A DNA stretch of 64,000 nt from assembly GCA_022495005.1 (NCBI GenBank), contig JAGYXB010001580.1, forward strand, positions 558,001 through 622,000. Reading direction: 5' to 3'. Shown one piece after another: positions 1 to 11,376 of this stretch (position 1 is its first letter; the number at the start of each line of letters is the position of its first letter). Under the pieces are notes generated by a model, which saw nothing but the letters and a program-made list of their open reading frames with translations, had not been told where the DNA came from and made no database searches. The DNA comes from Rhyacophila brunnea (Eukaryota; Arthropoda; Insecta; Trichoptera; Rhyacophilidae). A program made the translations under genes and the position numbers.

Positions 1-304
1 CAAGTTACTTCAATGAAGGGAATCGACCCGAGTGCAACCCATCCACCAAATAGTTTAACAGAAAGTAGTGCAAAAATGCTACGCGAATCCTATCTATTCG
101 CTTTAATAAAGCAAATGCCTTGCTGCCACGCGAATTACATTTATTTCAATGTAATTAAAATACTTTTCATTTTGATTTGATTTTTGCACATTTATTGAAC
201 TTATTTAATTTTGAGTATTCATAAAAACTGAATTAAATTCAGCTAATAAGTTAACACAAGATTTCTTGATTCAGAGGCGGTACGAAGTTCGCCGGGTCAG
301 CTAG
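1..304 (+). mobile_element. Helitron 3' end (5' part outside window)
   Basis: The 3' terminus ends with CTAG at 301-304 followed by host T. It is preceded by a short hairpin (GGCG, 10-base loop, CGCC) and the string GCCGGGTCAGCTAG, which is also found reversed at the end of the Helitron at 36358. Helitrons end in CTRR after a hairpin and insert between A and T. The first ~180 bases are open in one frame, but I do not recognise the peptide. The 5' end is outside the window. Confidence 0.6.
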
Positions 305-1177
305 TTGGAAATATTTGCCACGGATGTTTTCTTTTTCGAAATACATATTATGTTCATTCCTCGTGACAATTCGATAACTATCTTTGAAGGCTTTTGTATT
401 ATTATTATTTAACTTTGTTGGTTTTAATCGATATATTTGCATGTATTCAGCCTATATGTAATCCTATACACTAAATTCAATATAGTAGTAAGTAGTAAAC
501 AAAATAACACGTAATTCGTTTTTTAAAAACATTAACGTACCTATATGCTTTCTTAATACCGAAAATACCGATATTTTGAATTTTTTAAACCGGTATTTCG
601 GTATTGATAAATAATTGAATACCGGTTTTGAAATACCGGTATTGCAATCCCTAATTTCAGTTATCTTTTTTCATGGTGCTTGAATAGGAAGCGTCCTAGA
701 CGCTACTCTACATCGGACCTTTAGATTCTGAGGAATGGCCTCAGTTTCGGATGCAATATGGGTGATTTTCACTAAAATAACTTAATTTGACTTTGTGTTA
801 GAAAAATATGTGTGTATTTGAGACTTTTCATGATTTTACACAGGACAGTCGAGTTCCTTGCGGCGAGTTGTTTTACTAGTTCCGACGTGCTGGAAAAGAA
901 ATTATTATCCTCAGCTGAAAAACTTTTTTATGTTTTTTCTTTTGAATCGTAAACGTATTATTTATTAAATTTTGTTGATATAACGGCAAAATATGCAATT
1001 TGACATAACCACTAATTATTATTAATCGAAATCCAGAAAATATACCAACAATTTTATCCTTATAGCGGCCAAAACATTCTAACGATGACTACATTTCGTG
1101 TTCGTTTTGTGGTGATTTTACTTATGCGATCATCGCATTCGTAGATTCACATGATAATTAATCGCATAGCAGTTATA
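305..1177. other. no gene; hAT-like end fragment near 556-652
   Basis: AT-rich with no convincing coding sequence. Bases 556-652 carry repeated ACCGGTATT / AATACCGG motifs ending in GGTATTGCAATCCCT. That resembles the terminal inverted repeat of a common insect hAT family in reverse, but no partner end or target duplication was found. Confidence 0.4.
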
Positions 1178-1185
1178 TGCATTGT

Positions 1186-1996
1186 AAAGGCTTGTTTACA
1201 CGGACTTAGTACTAATCATCACTATATGTAAAATAAATAAAATTTGATTCGATTTAATCAGTACTCGTTAGTTGCTACTCGCACCAGCCACTAAGCTTCC
1301 TACTTAAAACGCAGAGTAAAATTTAGACGATTTGACAAGTAAAAGTTTATTAGTAGCACCATAGCCAGTACAAACCAAGAGATAGATACTCTTGGTCGTA
1401 TTTTTATTTGTCACTAATCACTAGTAGGGCAAGCGTTTGTAAGGTTTATGCGCTGCGACAAATTGCAAGTGCGAGTGGAGTTATGGTAGGGATACGTTAA
1501 TAGGATAGAGTTAATAGAATGGGTTTCTATTCACTCGCCCTTGCATCTTTTCTAATGCTTATTAGCATTCAGCCTGTTAACACGTGTCGATTTTTCAATT
1601 TCAATTTATTTATTTTATATATGTGGACATTACAAATTATGAGTTTAAGACATTCACAATATGACATTTAGAAACAAAGAAATAGTATTAAAACAGTAGT
1701 AGGTACATAAAAAATAGATATATCAGTATTAAGTTATTCTACAGTAGAAATGTGTAAATACAACAAAAAATATATATATAAAGTATATAGGTACAAGGAA
1801 GTACACCGGATGAGTTAAGCAGACCCTATTTTAAGAATTTATAAAACAACGTTCACTTATACTCATCCTCACGTAGATGGAATATATCAACATCCGAAGC
1901 GATTTGGTTGAACAGAGTTATTGCCCTCCAATTAGCATCACCAATGATATTAGTGCGAGTATTAATGATTAGTGCTAACCCGTGTAAACAAGCCCT
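1186..1996. mobile_element. TIR element, probably non-autonomous hAT
   Basis: The ends are inverted copies: GGCTTGTTTACACGG near 1188 and its complement near 1979-1994, extending into CTTAGTACTAATCAT-like sequence. The flanks read TGCATTGT (1178-1185) and TGCATTGA (1997-2004), a 7/8 match that fits an 8-bp hAT duplication. There is no transposase. A LINE 3' tail (1597-1947) is nested inside. Confidence 0.55.
1597..1947 (-). mobile_element. 5'-truncated LINE, 3' UTR (CR1/Jockey-like family)
   Basis: This matches two other window copies (5655-6515 and 26735-27120) across the 3' UTR. Read on the minus strand it ends in a TTGAAATTGAAA-type tail at 1597. Only the 3' UTR is retained here, with no coding sequence. 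The family is assigned from the coding end kept in the copy at 5655-6515. Confidence 0.55.
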
Positions 1997-2004
1997 TGCA
2001 TTGA

Positions 2005-3478
2005 AAATTAATGCTAGGTTGACGATTTTCAACACAGACGGGTAGGTCAATGCCCTTAGTTTTTTTTAGTAGTACGTAGTATTTTATTAATTTTGCAAAT
2101 AGCTGAAAATTTTGCAAAATATAATAAAGTGACGATTCGTAAATGAAGCAACACGTGATGAAGATCAGTGTTGCCAACGGCCGTTTACACAAATATCCCA
2201 GATAGGGTAAGAAAACACGGTAGGTAGTTGGCAAAAGATTTTCTCAAAATTAAAAAATATCATGAAACTAGAGCATTTCAAACAGTCATACTTAAGAATA
2301 TTATTTTCACGAGAACAATTATTAATAATGTATAATAATTTATTAGGGGTTGTTTTTTAGTTTATATTTAGTTACAGCTGTGATTTTAGGAAAAATATAC
2401 TTTAATATTTTTACTAAATGTGTTGGTAATTTAAATTCAAAGTAATCGAGCTCTTTAAATATAATAATTGAAAAACAAGACTTTGGAGGAGTTTTGGTGT
2501 TGAGTGCTGGATATTATATTCTCAAAACTTTGCGTAAAAGCGCTTTGTTTCTTTGTTCCTTTTGCAATGGCATACTAATTGTATCATTCAGTCAGTAATC
2601 AGTTCTCTTTTGTCAATCAAGTCAAAATCTATCTAACTGCTAGAATCCATACGTAGACCTGCGGATTGTAATTAGGAATAAAGTTAAGTACCTACTTACA
2701 CATTTCGGAAAAATTATTATAATGAGAAGCAGTATCAAACAAGTCATTTTATGTAAAATGAGTGAAAAAATATTTTTCATTTTAATTTATTCACCTGCAT
2801 AAAATAATCAAATAAAAATTTGACTTAGGTGTTTTCAAATATGATATTATTATTTTTTCCTATAGGGCCTCGCAGGGCATAGAAAAGATTAAGTCTCTAT
2901 ATTTTACAAGTTCAAAATAGGGTAACAATTATTTATATTGATATCAAAGTTGTAGGCGCATAAGCCGGCGTTGCTAACTTTTCGCACTTTTTCTTGCCAG
3001 ATCTATGATTTTTTAATTGGCCTACATTTCAAAATAAGCATCTGGCGTATATCGTTAAATCTAGTGCTTTTCAATACAATAAACAGCTTAAAATTATCTC
3101 TAATAAAAAAGCTAAAACATGCTCGTCTTTTGTACCTAATGTCTTTCTTACCAATAAAGTAATACATTTATATTTTATACAATATTTCAGAAATGACTAA
3201 TTAACTCATTTTTAGTTGTATGTCGTATTTATAAGTAAAGCTGTGAAACTAAACCGTTCTTCAATATTATTCTACTCTCATGAAAACGATGTTCATAATA
3301 ATTACGACTTATTTTTTTTAAATATTGGTTTCAAGATTATCAAGAAAATCTAGTATTTTTCTCTATTAACTAGCTTTTCTAAAAGATATCTGTCATATTT
3401 ATTTGAGTAACAGTTAGAAACACTGTCACTACTTAATGAAAATATGGCAACATCTTGTTTTTTGATAATTATTATATT
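2005..3478. other. no recognisable feature
   Basis: AT-rich sequence with scattered short open frames that have no recognisable domain, splice context or repeat partner in this window. Confidence 0.5.
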
Positions 3479-3486
3479 ATCTAGAT

Positions 3487-4946
3487 CAGGGTTTCCCAAA
3501 CTTTTTCTGCAATGGAACACTTCGCAAACCCGGAAATTTTAACGGAACACTTAGTTTGTTTTGTAGGTTATTTATTAGCGCAGCTAACCGTTCTGCCAAT
3601 TTTGGCAACTGTCGTTAAACTGTCAAGACTTGTCAGCCGGTCAGTTAAAAACAATATACCCCATCTTTTTCATGCACATGGTATGAGAAAAGATGGTCCC
3701 CCGTATGGCCCCTACATCCCGAAGCGGGCCCCCAGGCTAGAATCTTTGCCGGGCCCCCTACTTATCGCTAAGGTTAAAGGCAATGTGACGATCTACAGTT
3801 GCATATTCCAAATGGTATTCGAGGTAAAATTAAGGGTATTTTTAGCGATTTTTTGTATTTTTAATATACCCACGTTGATATGCACAATTATGGACATGTC
3901 AAATATCGACAATAATCAAAAATTGTAAGTACCTATGGTAAACCACATATTATTAAATGTTAATATGCTTGAAGTGAAACAGCGCCGCAGGCGACATTTT
4001 TTTACTATGTGATGTGTGTTTATCTCACTTGGCTGGTCGATCTCTCACACCGGGCCTCCAGGCTAGAGGCCTGTCAGCCCCCTCTTGTGGGAGCCGTGAC
4101 CTATCTAGATACTTGACGTCATAAACATCAGTGGAGATTGATCATCACTCGCTTTTCAATATGAAGTAGATTCTTTAATTATTTTAGTTTTACTTATTTT
4201 ACTTCTACTTAGTCGATCTTTAAATGTGTTGCAGTCAAGGCCTGAACAGAAACGATGCATGAGTGCGAGTGAGAAAGTATTCGGCACCCTTATAATCTCT
4301 GCGACACGCGCTAGAGTAAGATAAAAGGTCTACATATTTTTGAGTCAGTTTCCAAAAGTATCGCTGGCAAATAGTGGTGAATCGCTTCACGTAGCATCGA
4401 TAATCTGCGAGTTCGTGTTGCTAAATTTGCTATTTTTTGTGTTAAACATAAAGTCAGTGGTATATATTTTTAGTTAATTAAGTAGGAAAGGTGATTCTGC
4501 GTGTTGTATTAAAATATGGTAGCCGTACTGATAAGCAAGAAGATGGTATTACGTTTCATAGGTAAGTTGATACATGTTCGTGACAATTTATTTGTATATT
4601 ATTATTTATTTTAATATCAGTGACCTAGTGTTTCTTTAAAATAACTTAAATTATGGATATCTTTACCTAATGGTTGCATTTTGACCGCTTAAAAATACTA
4701 TATAACGTAAAAAAATAGAAAATTATATTATAATTCTGAGCGTCTAGTGCGAGCACTAGCGAAATAGTCTATGGTCTCGAACATTTGTAGGCGAATGCGT
4801 TCATTATTAGCAATGCAACGAGTGGCGTCTAGATGTATCTATAGTCTATGGTTGCAGTGTATAAAACCTTTCCAAATGGTCGCGGAATACCTATTCAAGT
4901 TCGGCGGAATACTGGTGTTCCGCGGAATATAATTTGGGAAACCCTG
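3487..4946 (+). mobile_element. non-autonomous hAT, family 1 copy A
   Basis: Terminal inverted repeats CAGGGTTTCCCAAA (3487) and TTTGGGAAACCCTG (ends 4946) are flanked by a perfect 8-bp duplication ATCTAGAT (3479-3486 and 4947-4954), as expected for hAT. A second copy in reverse orientation lies at 15087-15782. The 138-codon open frame at 3512-3928 is partly shared with that copy, but no transposase motif is present, so it is probably not a gene. A second element is inserted at 4236-4850. Confidence 0.85.
4236..4850. mobile_element. 615-bp insertion nested in hAT copy A
   Basis: Flanked by a perfect 8-bp duplication GTTGCAGT (4228-4235 and 4851-4858). The uninterrupted sequence is seen in the sister copy (reverse strand of 15087-15782), which has one GTTGCAGT followed by TATAAAAC. 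The insert starts CAAGGCC and ends TCTATG, so its terminal repeats are weak. The 8-bp duplication and CA...TG ends suggest another hAT-type element without transposase. Confidence 0.8.
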
Positions 4947-4954
4947 ATCTAGAT

Positions 4955-5654
4955 AATAATTTTAGACCAAGTGAAGAAAATGACTGGGGGGGCACCATTC
5001 ATTCTGCCCTGAGAGAAGCGGAAACCGAGAAGGATAGAAAGTCTTGGTCGCTCAAACGATGGCAAAATTAAAAAGTGGTCATGATCCTCAGCCATGAGTG
5101 TACGACCAAGAAGAGATATTCTATATATGTAATTGTTAAACTTTTAGGGGTAGGTATTATGGTATAATATGTTGTTGTTGTATTCACTTTTTACAGTTGC
5201 GTTAAACTATAACTGAATTATTTATAAACACTTATTACAGCAATAAATAATTTAAAACTTGTCAAACAAGATTTTTTAATCCGGCTTAATCGGTGCAATA
5301 ATCGAAACGACACTGACACCTTATATTTTTGAACTGCGGCACACATTAAAATTGCATTATCAATACGAACCGCGTGTGTATTCATGAACCATAAATCAAG
5401 TCGCAAAGGTGGTCGGTTGTTATTTATGCGCGCAAAATAAATGTTTATTTATCGCCTTGCGTATATTGTAGCTGGGCGATGTATTCGACAAAATAATGCA
5501 TTTCATATTTGAAGCTATCACACATTCGTTAAATTTGTTTAAAACTACTATGTGAGAGGATTGGAACCATCGGCATATGATACATTATACTGGGCATATT
5601 ACAGCGAGGCACCATGCAGTGAGTAACACCAGTTAAGAAATCAATGAAATGCAT
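4955..5654. other. no recognisable feature
   Basis: No coding sequence or repeat that I can identify. The minus-strand open frame at 5218-5406 has no recognisable motif. Confidence 0.5.
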
Positions 5655-6515
5655 GTTTTCAATTCAATTCAAATTATTTATTTTTGTGGACATTACAAAT
5701 TATAAGTTTAAGACGTTCAAAACATGACAATAAACATTATCATAAAGAAGAAGAAAAGATAATAAAATCAATATAAGCGATAAAAATGAAAATATAAAAA
5801 AACCATAATATAAACATACAAAAGCAGTGACAATACAAGTATACATCTATAGAAATTCAGAGAAGTACACCGAGTTTGCTAAGGAGGCCCTATTTCATAA
5901 ATTTATAAAATAGCGTCCACCTAAACTCACCTCACGCAAGTGGAATATATCAACATCCGAAGCAATTTGGTTGAACATAGTTATCTAATGTTTGAGGCTT
6001 TCACGGTTGTTTTTTTATCGTAGTAGATTTTTGGGTTTCCACCGTGTGTCCTTCTTCCTTCTTTCCTCAACATTTCGGGCTCGTTGCAGAGGCTATTATC
6101 AAGAGATAATATGATGATGATATGATGTGATGAGATGATATCATTTCTTGATAATGCCCTCTACAACGAGCCCGAAACGTTGAGGAAAGAAGGACACACG
6201 GTGGAAACCCAAAAATCTACTAACATAGTTATCGCCCTCCCAATTGGCATTACCAGTGGCAGGTTGATTCTGCACCTTGGGAGAATAAACAATTGATGCT
6301 CTCTATTTCAGGGACATACAGGTCAACACTGCCCTGAATGGCAGAGTTCTCATTTATACCTCGTATAAGTCGAAAAAAACACGTAGCTAAATACAGATCT
6401 CTTGTAAATTGCAGACTGCAGTATGTAAGCATACCTAAGAGAAAGTCAGTTGGATAAAGCCACGGATAGTATCCATACAACCTCATGTAAAGGAGTCTCA
6501 AGTACATGACATGCG
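5655..6515 (-). pseudogene. LINE fragment: reverse-transcriptase C-terminus and 3' UTR
   Basis: The minus-strand frame 6507-6250 encodes an 85-residue peptide containing YPTDFLLGMLTYCSLQFTR and then a FRLIRG segment. This looks like the C-terminal tail of CR1/Jockey-superfamily reverse transcriptases (positions following RT domain 7). It is followed by a 3' UTR ending at a TTGAATTGAA-type tail near 5655. The element is 5'-truncated, as is usual after target-primed reverse transcription, and is interrupted by the fold-back insertion at 5986-6221. Sister 3' ends lie at 1597 and 26735. The clade assignment rests on remembered sequence style only. Confidence 0.6.
5986..6221. mobile_element. fold-back element, Penelope-like candidate, copy 1
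   Basis: Two inverted arms of about 75 bp (roughly 6026-6103 and 6142-6217) carry GATTTTTGGGTTTCCACCGT and its complement, separated by a GATGAT-rich spacer. The insertion is flanked by a 12-bp duplication AACATAGTTATC (5974-5985 and 6222-6233) inside a LINE 3' UTR. A related copy is at 24823-25242. The arm contains CCCGAAACGT after a short hairpin, a style seen in the terminal repeats of Penelope-like elements. There is no coding sequence. Confidence 0.65.
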
Positions 6516-6589
6516 TAGCCCCCAGGTCACAATGTTTGCGGGCTCTCCAATCACAGCTAACCTTTTAATTACCACATTCAAATAACACG

Positions 6590-6924
6590 TTAATTATATC
6601 TAATGGCCAACGACTCTAAACGCGCCAGTCGCGGTTTTATCACTAAATGAGTTAAAGGCAGTGTAATTAATGTTCTACAGTAGTGTTTCCCAGATGGTAT
6701 TTCGCGGAACCCCAGAGTTTCGTGTAAAATAAAGGGTATTTCGTGTATTTTTAGCAATTTTTTTACAACGTTTTTATTAGCTCGTATTCTTGTTTGTCCG
6801 GTGGTTGTTTGTCCAGTACAAATCTTGCAATCGATTTTCAACTAACTTCCCGACTAGCTAGACATTTGAAACTTTTAGAATATATCAGAACACGATGCCA
6901 ATGCATTCTTTTAATACTTTTAGC
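6590..6924 (+). repeat. interspersed repeat family A, left half (split by hAT)
   Basis: The segment AGCTCGTATTCTTGTTTGTC... through ...AATACTTTTAGC recurs uninterrupted at 54298-54770, more degraded at 56925-57373, and reversed at 59360-60115 and 60670-61190. Its upstream part (6672-6770) has CAGTAGTGTTTCCC-like sequence related to hAT family 1. The repeat class is not known. The right half resumes at 9791. Confidence 0.65.
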
Positions 6925-9790
6925 CAGGGCTTTTTTTTAAAAAAAAAAGGTGCCGGAACTCGCTTGATGTCAAGCTTTTTACTAAATAAAATTATATTCA
7001 AATATCACTTAAATGAAATTTAAAGGAGCTATGCCACGAAGCGAACAAAAAAGGTTGATTTTTACGATAATTTTTTATTTTAGTCAAAACAAAGCTACAG
7101 AAACAATAAAATACATACATTATATTTGAAATATATTGTACAAATAAGACTAAATAAGACTAAATTTAAAATATAATTGTAAATACATATGTAATGTATT
7201 TATTTATGAACTTGAATAAAAGTTTAGAGTGATTTCCAAAGTTTTTCCAATTCTCGTCTGATACATCATCTCGATTCCTTTTCTTAGTGTTAGAGTCTAA
7301 GGCCGAATGTCTTCCTTTAAGTAACCACCTATCAACATATTTTGAAGGATCGAAAAGTATCAAGGGTGGTCCCACGAGTTTGATGAACAAGAGTGCCGAA
7401 ACTGTTTTAGTGTTTAACGAAGCTCTTGTTGGGGTAATAATAAGATTCATTTGCGAAACCCCCCGTTCACATTCACTTGAAGAAATGGGAATAGAATTCA
7501 GAGCATATACCAAACGCAAGAGTTTTTCAGAATATGTCTTTTCGAGAATGTATTCGCGAAATCCACGAATCATTTCTCGTTCATCTAGTTGTAGCCTGAT
7601 CGAAATGTTTCTTATTTCCATCTCTCCAAATGTCAACCGATTATCAATGTCTTCAGGCCAATATTTTTGGTCAAGTACGCGAGCCCAAAGTGCAAACTCA
7701 ACATCTTTATTATCTAGCAGCCTTTTTTCAATTGACGTTTTCAACGTGGAATAAAATATTTTCGGATCAATAGGAGGATCATTTTTAGAAACTTTTTCGT
7801 GAAGTAAAACTCCACGAAAATGCAGATTGCTTATAGCAGCTGCAGCACATTTATAATAGGGTCCAAAATTCTGTTTTCTTTCTTCAAAAACTTGAACGAG
7901 TTCATTTATTTTTCGATTTGCAATGTAAAGGTTCACATTGCGATTTTGTAGGTCCAAACTAAGATCCGACAATTCTTGGAGAGCGTCGCACATTAATGCT
8001 AGAACCAATAAAAATGCTGTTGATGTTATTTTGTTCTTTAAGCCACTGTAAGTACACTTGTCATTTTTATCTCTTGTAGGGTCATTCATCGCTTCTTCAA
8101 AATGACGCACAAGGGATTCATATTTATTCCACACAGCCGAAATTGAACGAAAACTAGATGCCACCCATCGGGTACTTAAAACTCTTCCGATTTTCAGTAC
8201 CTCAACGCCTAGTGATTCTGCACATAAATGCAACTCTCTATTATTTTTCGGCGACGCGTGGTATAAAACATAAAGTTTATCAATAAATGATTTAAATCTA
8301 TTGATCCCTGAAATTTTCTTTACAACATCACTTACTGATAATTCTAATCTGTGATTAGTACAATGCCAATTTGCCAAGGAAATTTTTCTGTCAGCAATTT
8401 TTTCACTCCATTTTTAGAACCTAACATCACAGCAGCGCCGTCGCATGCAACCGAAACTAAATATTTTTTTTAATATTCTTCTGTCATCCCATATAAATCA
8501 AGAGATTGGAGTAATGATTCAAATATTCCTTTTGCCGTTACGTCTTTAAGTTCAATCAAATCCAAAAACAAATTAATTGGTGAATTCATTCCAACACTTT
8601 CGACACAGCATCGAACATACACAATGAGGGTGGTTTTTTGGCTTATGGTGGTAGACTCATCACTTATCAAAGAAATTATATTTTTCGATTGAACAATTTC
8701 TTTGAAAACATTTTTTCTCATTTCATCACATATATGATTTACAATGTTAATACATGCGTTAGTGGAATGGAGAATATGACCCATTTCGATCCCATTTAGT
8801 TCTTGGAGATTAATTTCACTTTCAAACATATTGAATGATTGATTTTCCTTAGCTACTTTATATGCAGTTCGAAAAATGTTTGCTGTTATTACTTTTTCGC
8901 GAGATAACGATTTTAAAAAAGTATTTTCAATCTGCATTTTTTTGGCTTCAGAAATGATTTTTAACGCTGCTTTGTGTGCAATAGATCCTCTGTGATCGAA
9001 AAAAAAATTTCGAAGTGACCCCAATTGTAGCTTCCTCTCTTTCCCAGAATACGTGATTTCATTATTGGCCCATTCTTTGGATATTTTCATTCCCATTGTC
9101 GTTTCAGTTCCAAGAGTTCCAACGTTTCTGCAAATTGTGCAGCCAAGTTTCATTTTGTGTACGTTCAACCACTCGTTTTTTGAGCAAAAATCGTTTTTTT
9201 GATCTAATGACCAGCAGTCTGGCCAATCGTTTTGAGTTCGACCTTGATCCCCGAGATCAGCTCCAGATGATTCAGGAACATCTACATGTACCGATATTTC
9301 CATATCTTCTGTCATCGTTTCTGTTGCTGTTTTGAGCTTTTTATTTGCGGAATCGGCGCCGCTGCCGGTGGTTGAGAAGTAACAGGAAATTTTTTTCATA
9401 TTTAAACTTGGGGTTGCACTAAATAATAAATAAAATAGTTGCACAACACGTAATCGTAACACAAACTGACTAAACAAACGTAAATAACAATATACGCAGA
9501 TGCCGCCATGCGATAAACGTCAAACTGTCAAAATCATAATACGCAAAGACATACGTATGAAGCTAGTTACATACGCAGGTTTGCTATTTAAACTATACGG
9601 TTACTTCACTAACACTAACACGCCAACATTCAAAATGGCTTCCATCTGTACCTTATTTTATCATTTTAACGAATTATTATTGTAATTACTTAAGCGCAAA
9701 TATTTTTTCGTTTAATTGATTTTGAAATAAAACCGTGAAAAAAGGTGCCGGAACGCCGTTCCACCGCGTTAAATGGAAAAAAAAGCCCTG
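6925..9790 (-). mobile_element. near full-length hAT transposon (2,866 bp)
   Basis: Terminal inverted repeats CAGGGCTTTTTTTT (6925) and AAAAAAAAGCCCTG (ends 9790) are continued inward by GGTGCCGGAAC near both ends. A perfect 8-bp duplication CTTTTAGC lies at 6917-6924 and 9791-9798. The copy of the host repeat at 54298 has a single CTTTTAGC at this point, an in-window empty site. The minus strand carries a frameshifted transposase reading (9477-7166). The element is complete at its ends but its transposase is broken. Confidence 0.95.
7166..9477 (-). pseudogene. hAT transposase, KIAA1586-like, frameshifted
   Basis: Two main open frames share one ancestral reading. The first (9477-8470, 335 codons) probably starts at the internal Met of MKKISCYFSTTG. 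It has a zinc-finger-like GCTIC segment (about residues 110-115) and a DEST motif typical of the first catalytic Asp region in hAT. The second (8377-7166, 403 codons as open) contains NWHCTNHRLEL and the C-terminal dimerisation signature SSSECERGVSQMN...TPTRASL. Between them, VACDGAAVMLG is readable in a third frame. At least two single-base frameshifts are therefore needed, one near an A-run at about 8463 and one near 8380-8390. The protein style is that of insect proteins annotated as KIAA1586-like, domesticated or mobile hAT transposases. It would bind the ends and cut and paste the element if intact; this copy should be inactive. Confidence 0.85.
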
Positions 9791-10076
9791 CTTTTAGCCA
9801 TCTTTAAGTAGAATTGAATTCATTTTCAGTCAATTCTGTTTTGTATGAAAAGTTATTTCGGAAGAAATCCGTAATCCAATCCACTATTATTCATTGCTAA
9901 GGGGGTGGTCCTAGCAACTAAATTATTAATATATACGTGCGTTACTATGGCAATCAAAACGACATTTCAGTATTCTATATTTGTTTGTTTGTTTGTTGCA
10001 AAATAGCAAAAAAGTTGACAATTGCCTTATTTTTCCAAAATTATTAATACATAGAATTGTCAAGTTTATATGATGA
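9791..10076 (+). repeat. interspersed repeat family A, right half
   Basis: Continues the repeat broken by the hAT at 6925-9790. It matches 54452-54727, including GGGGGTGGTCCTAGCAACTA and ATATATACGTGCGTTACTATGG. Beyond about 10076 the match to the other copies is lost. Confidence 0.65.
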
Positions 10077-10937
10077 GGTACTACCAGGTCTATGGTCCAC
10101 GTATATTTTTATAATAATCTGACAAAATATAAAAAAGTCTGATTGAAATGAAATGCAAAATATATATAAGTATACCAGTGTTTAAATAATAACTGTAATA
10201 ATTATATCATCTGTTTTTAGATTTTTTATTAATATATAATTACAGTGACATCTAGATAAGATGCCTCGAAGTTCATTTAAATTAGATGTAATTGGAATTC
10301 GATTCTGATATAAATTTGACCTATATGCTTTGTAATTCGGGGAACAGATGGCTCTATGAAATCGAAACTTTTGATGACATCCCCCTTAAATATCGTATCT
10401 TTTCTACAATTCTTTCCGAATCCTGACCCTGCTTTGGTCTCGCTTCTTTAGAACCATCAGTATTTTAAAATCAAAGTTGATATTACCTCTCCATCTTTCT
10501 GTCTTCCCGTATTACAATTTTACAAAACACCGTATCATTAATTTCTATAATGATTTGCAATCACTGGTATTTTTTTATATTGACACCTGTGTTCACAGAA
10601 CACTGTTAATTATTACATTGTTATTCAGACATACAATACATAATATATATTCCAACTATATTTAATCAGATATTTTTTGAGTTTCAGTTATCTACCTAAT
10701 TATTCTAGTATACTTTCTTTAAATGCAATTTACTTTGTCATACTGACCTTAAGCTACCCTTACACGATCAGTATGGCTGTCAGTACCATAAAGTGTTGGC
10801 AGTAAAACTGATCGTGTATTGTGTAATGGATGGAATGATAGAGCGATGAAATGAACTGACGGATAATATGATATAAATTGAGATCATCAATAATATATTG
10901 AGATAAGTAAGGTTTTCTCGTTTCTCATATGATTTTC
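10077..10937. other. no recognisable feature
   Basis: AT-rich. The short open frame at 10477-10665 has no recognisable motif. Confidence 0.5.
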
Positions 10938-11085
10938 CCACTATGGCCGCGCGGCTTAAACGTCCGCCTATCGCGTCGTGGGTCCCATGTTCGAATCCTG
11001 GGTCTGGCAAGTAAACAATATATTGTTTTTCAATTTCTGTATGAGTCAGAGTATGGAGTGGCTGGTTAGCCGATTTCTTGCCCCT
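10938..11085 (+). mobile_element. tRNA-derived SINE, copy 1 (3' truncated)
   Basis: The tRNA-like head holds a TGGCCGCGCGGCTTAA box A and a GTTCGAATCCTGGG box B, the two parts of an internal RNA polymerase III promoter. It is followed by the family body TTGTTTTTCAATTTCTGTATGAGTCAGAGTATG in shortened form. The head resembles a tRNA-Ser/Leu type. The 3' half is missing or diverged after about 11058. Confidence 0.75.
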
Positions 11086-11376
11086 CTTTTTATTTAATAC
11101 CTCTATGGTATCTACTGATATTTTAAAAAAGATGATGTTCAGCGTGTTTTTATTGAACTGTGAGATTAAAGCATGTGACTACTCACCAATTTATATCTAG
11201 TTTTTCAACTAATTTCAAACTAATTTCATCTGACAGCACTGTTAGTATAGTATATATGCCATATTCTGTCATTTGCTATAAAACGAAAACAATAATCGTC
11301 CAAATGCATTTTGGCTACAATTTTCACTATAAAAACTAATTAATCTTAGTAAGTGAATGAAAAATCATATTTTCTG

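Noticed and set aside
3512..3928. 138-codon frame starting MEHFANPEIL, also present at 15757-15482
   Set aside because: It is partly shared because both are copies of the same non-autonomous hAT. It starts just inside the inverted repeat and has no transposase motif.
7287..7754. 155-codon plus-strand frame inside the hAT element
   Set aside because: Antisense shadow of the transposase C-terminal half, with no domain of its own.
10780..11010. Minus-strand frame containing PDPGFEHGTHD
   Set aside because: This peptide is the translated box B region of the SINE. The same words recur in other SINE copies on whichever strand is open.
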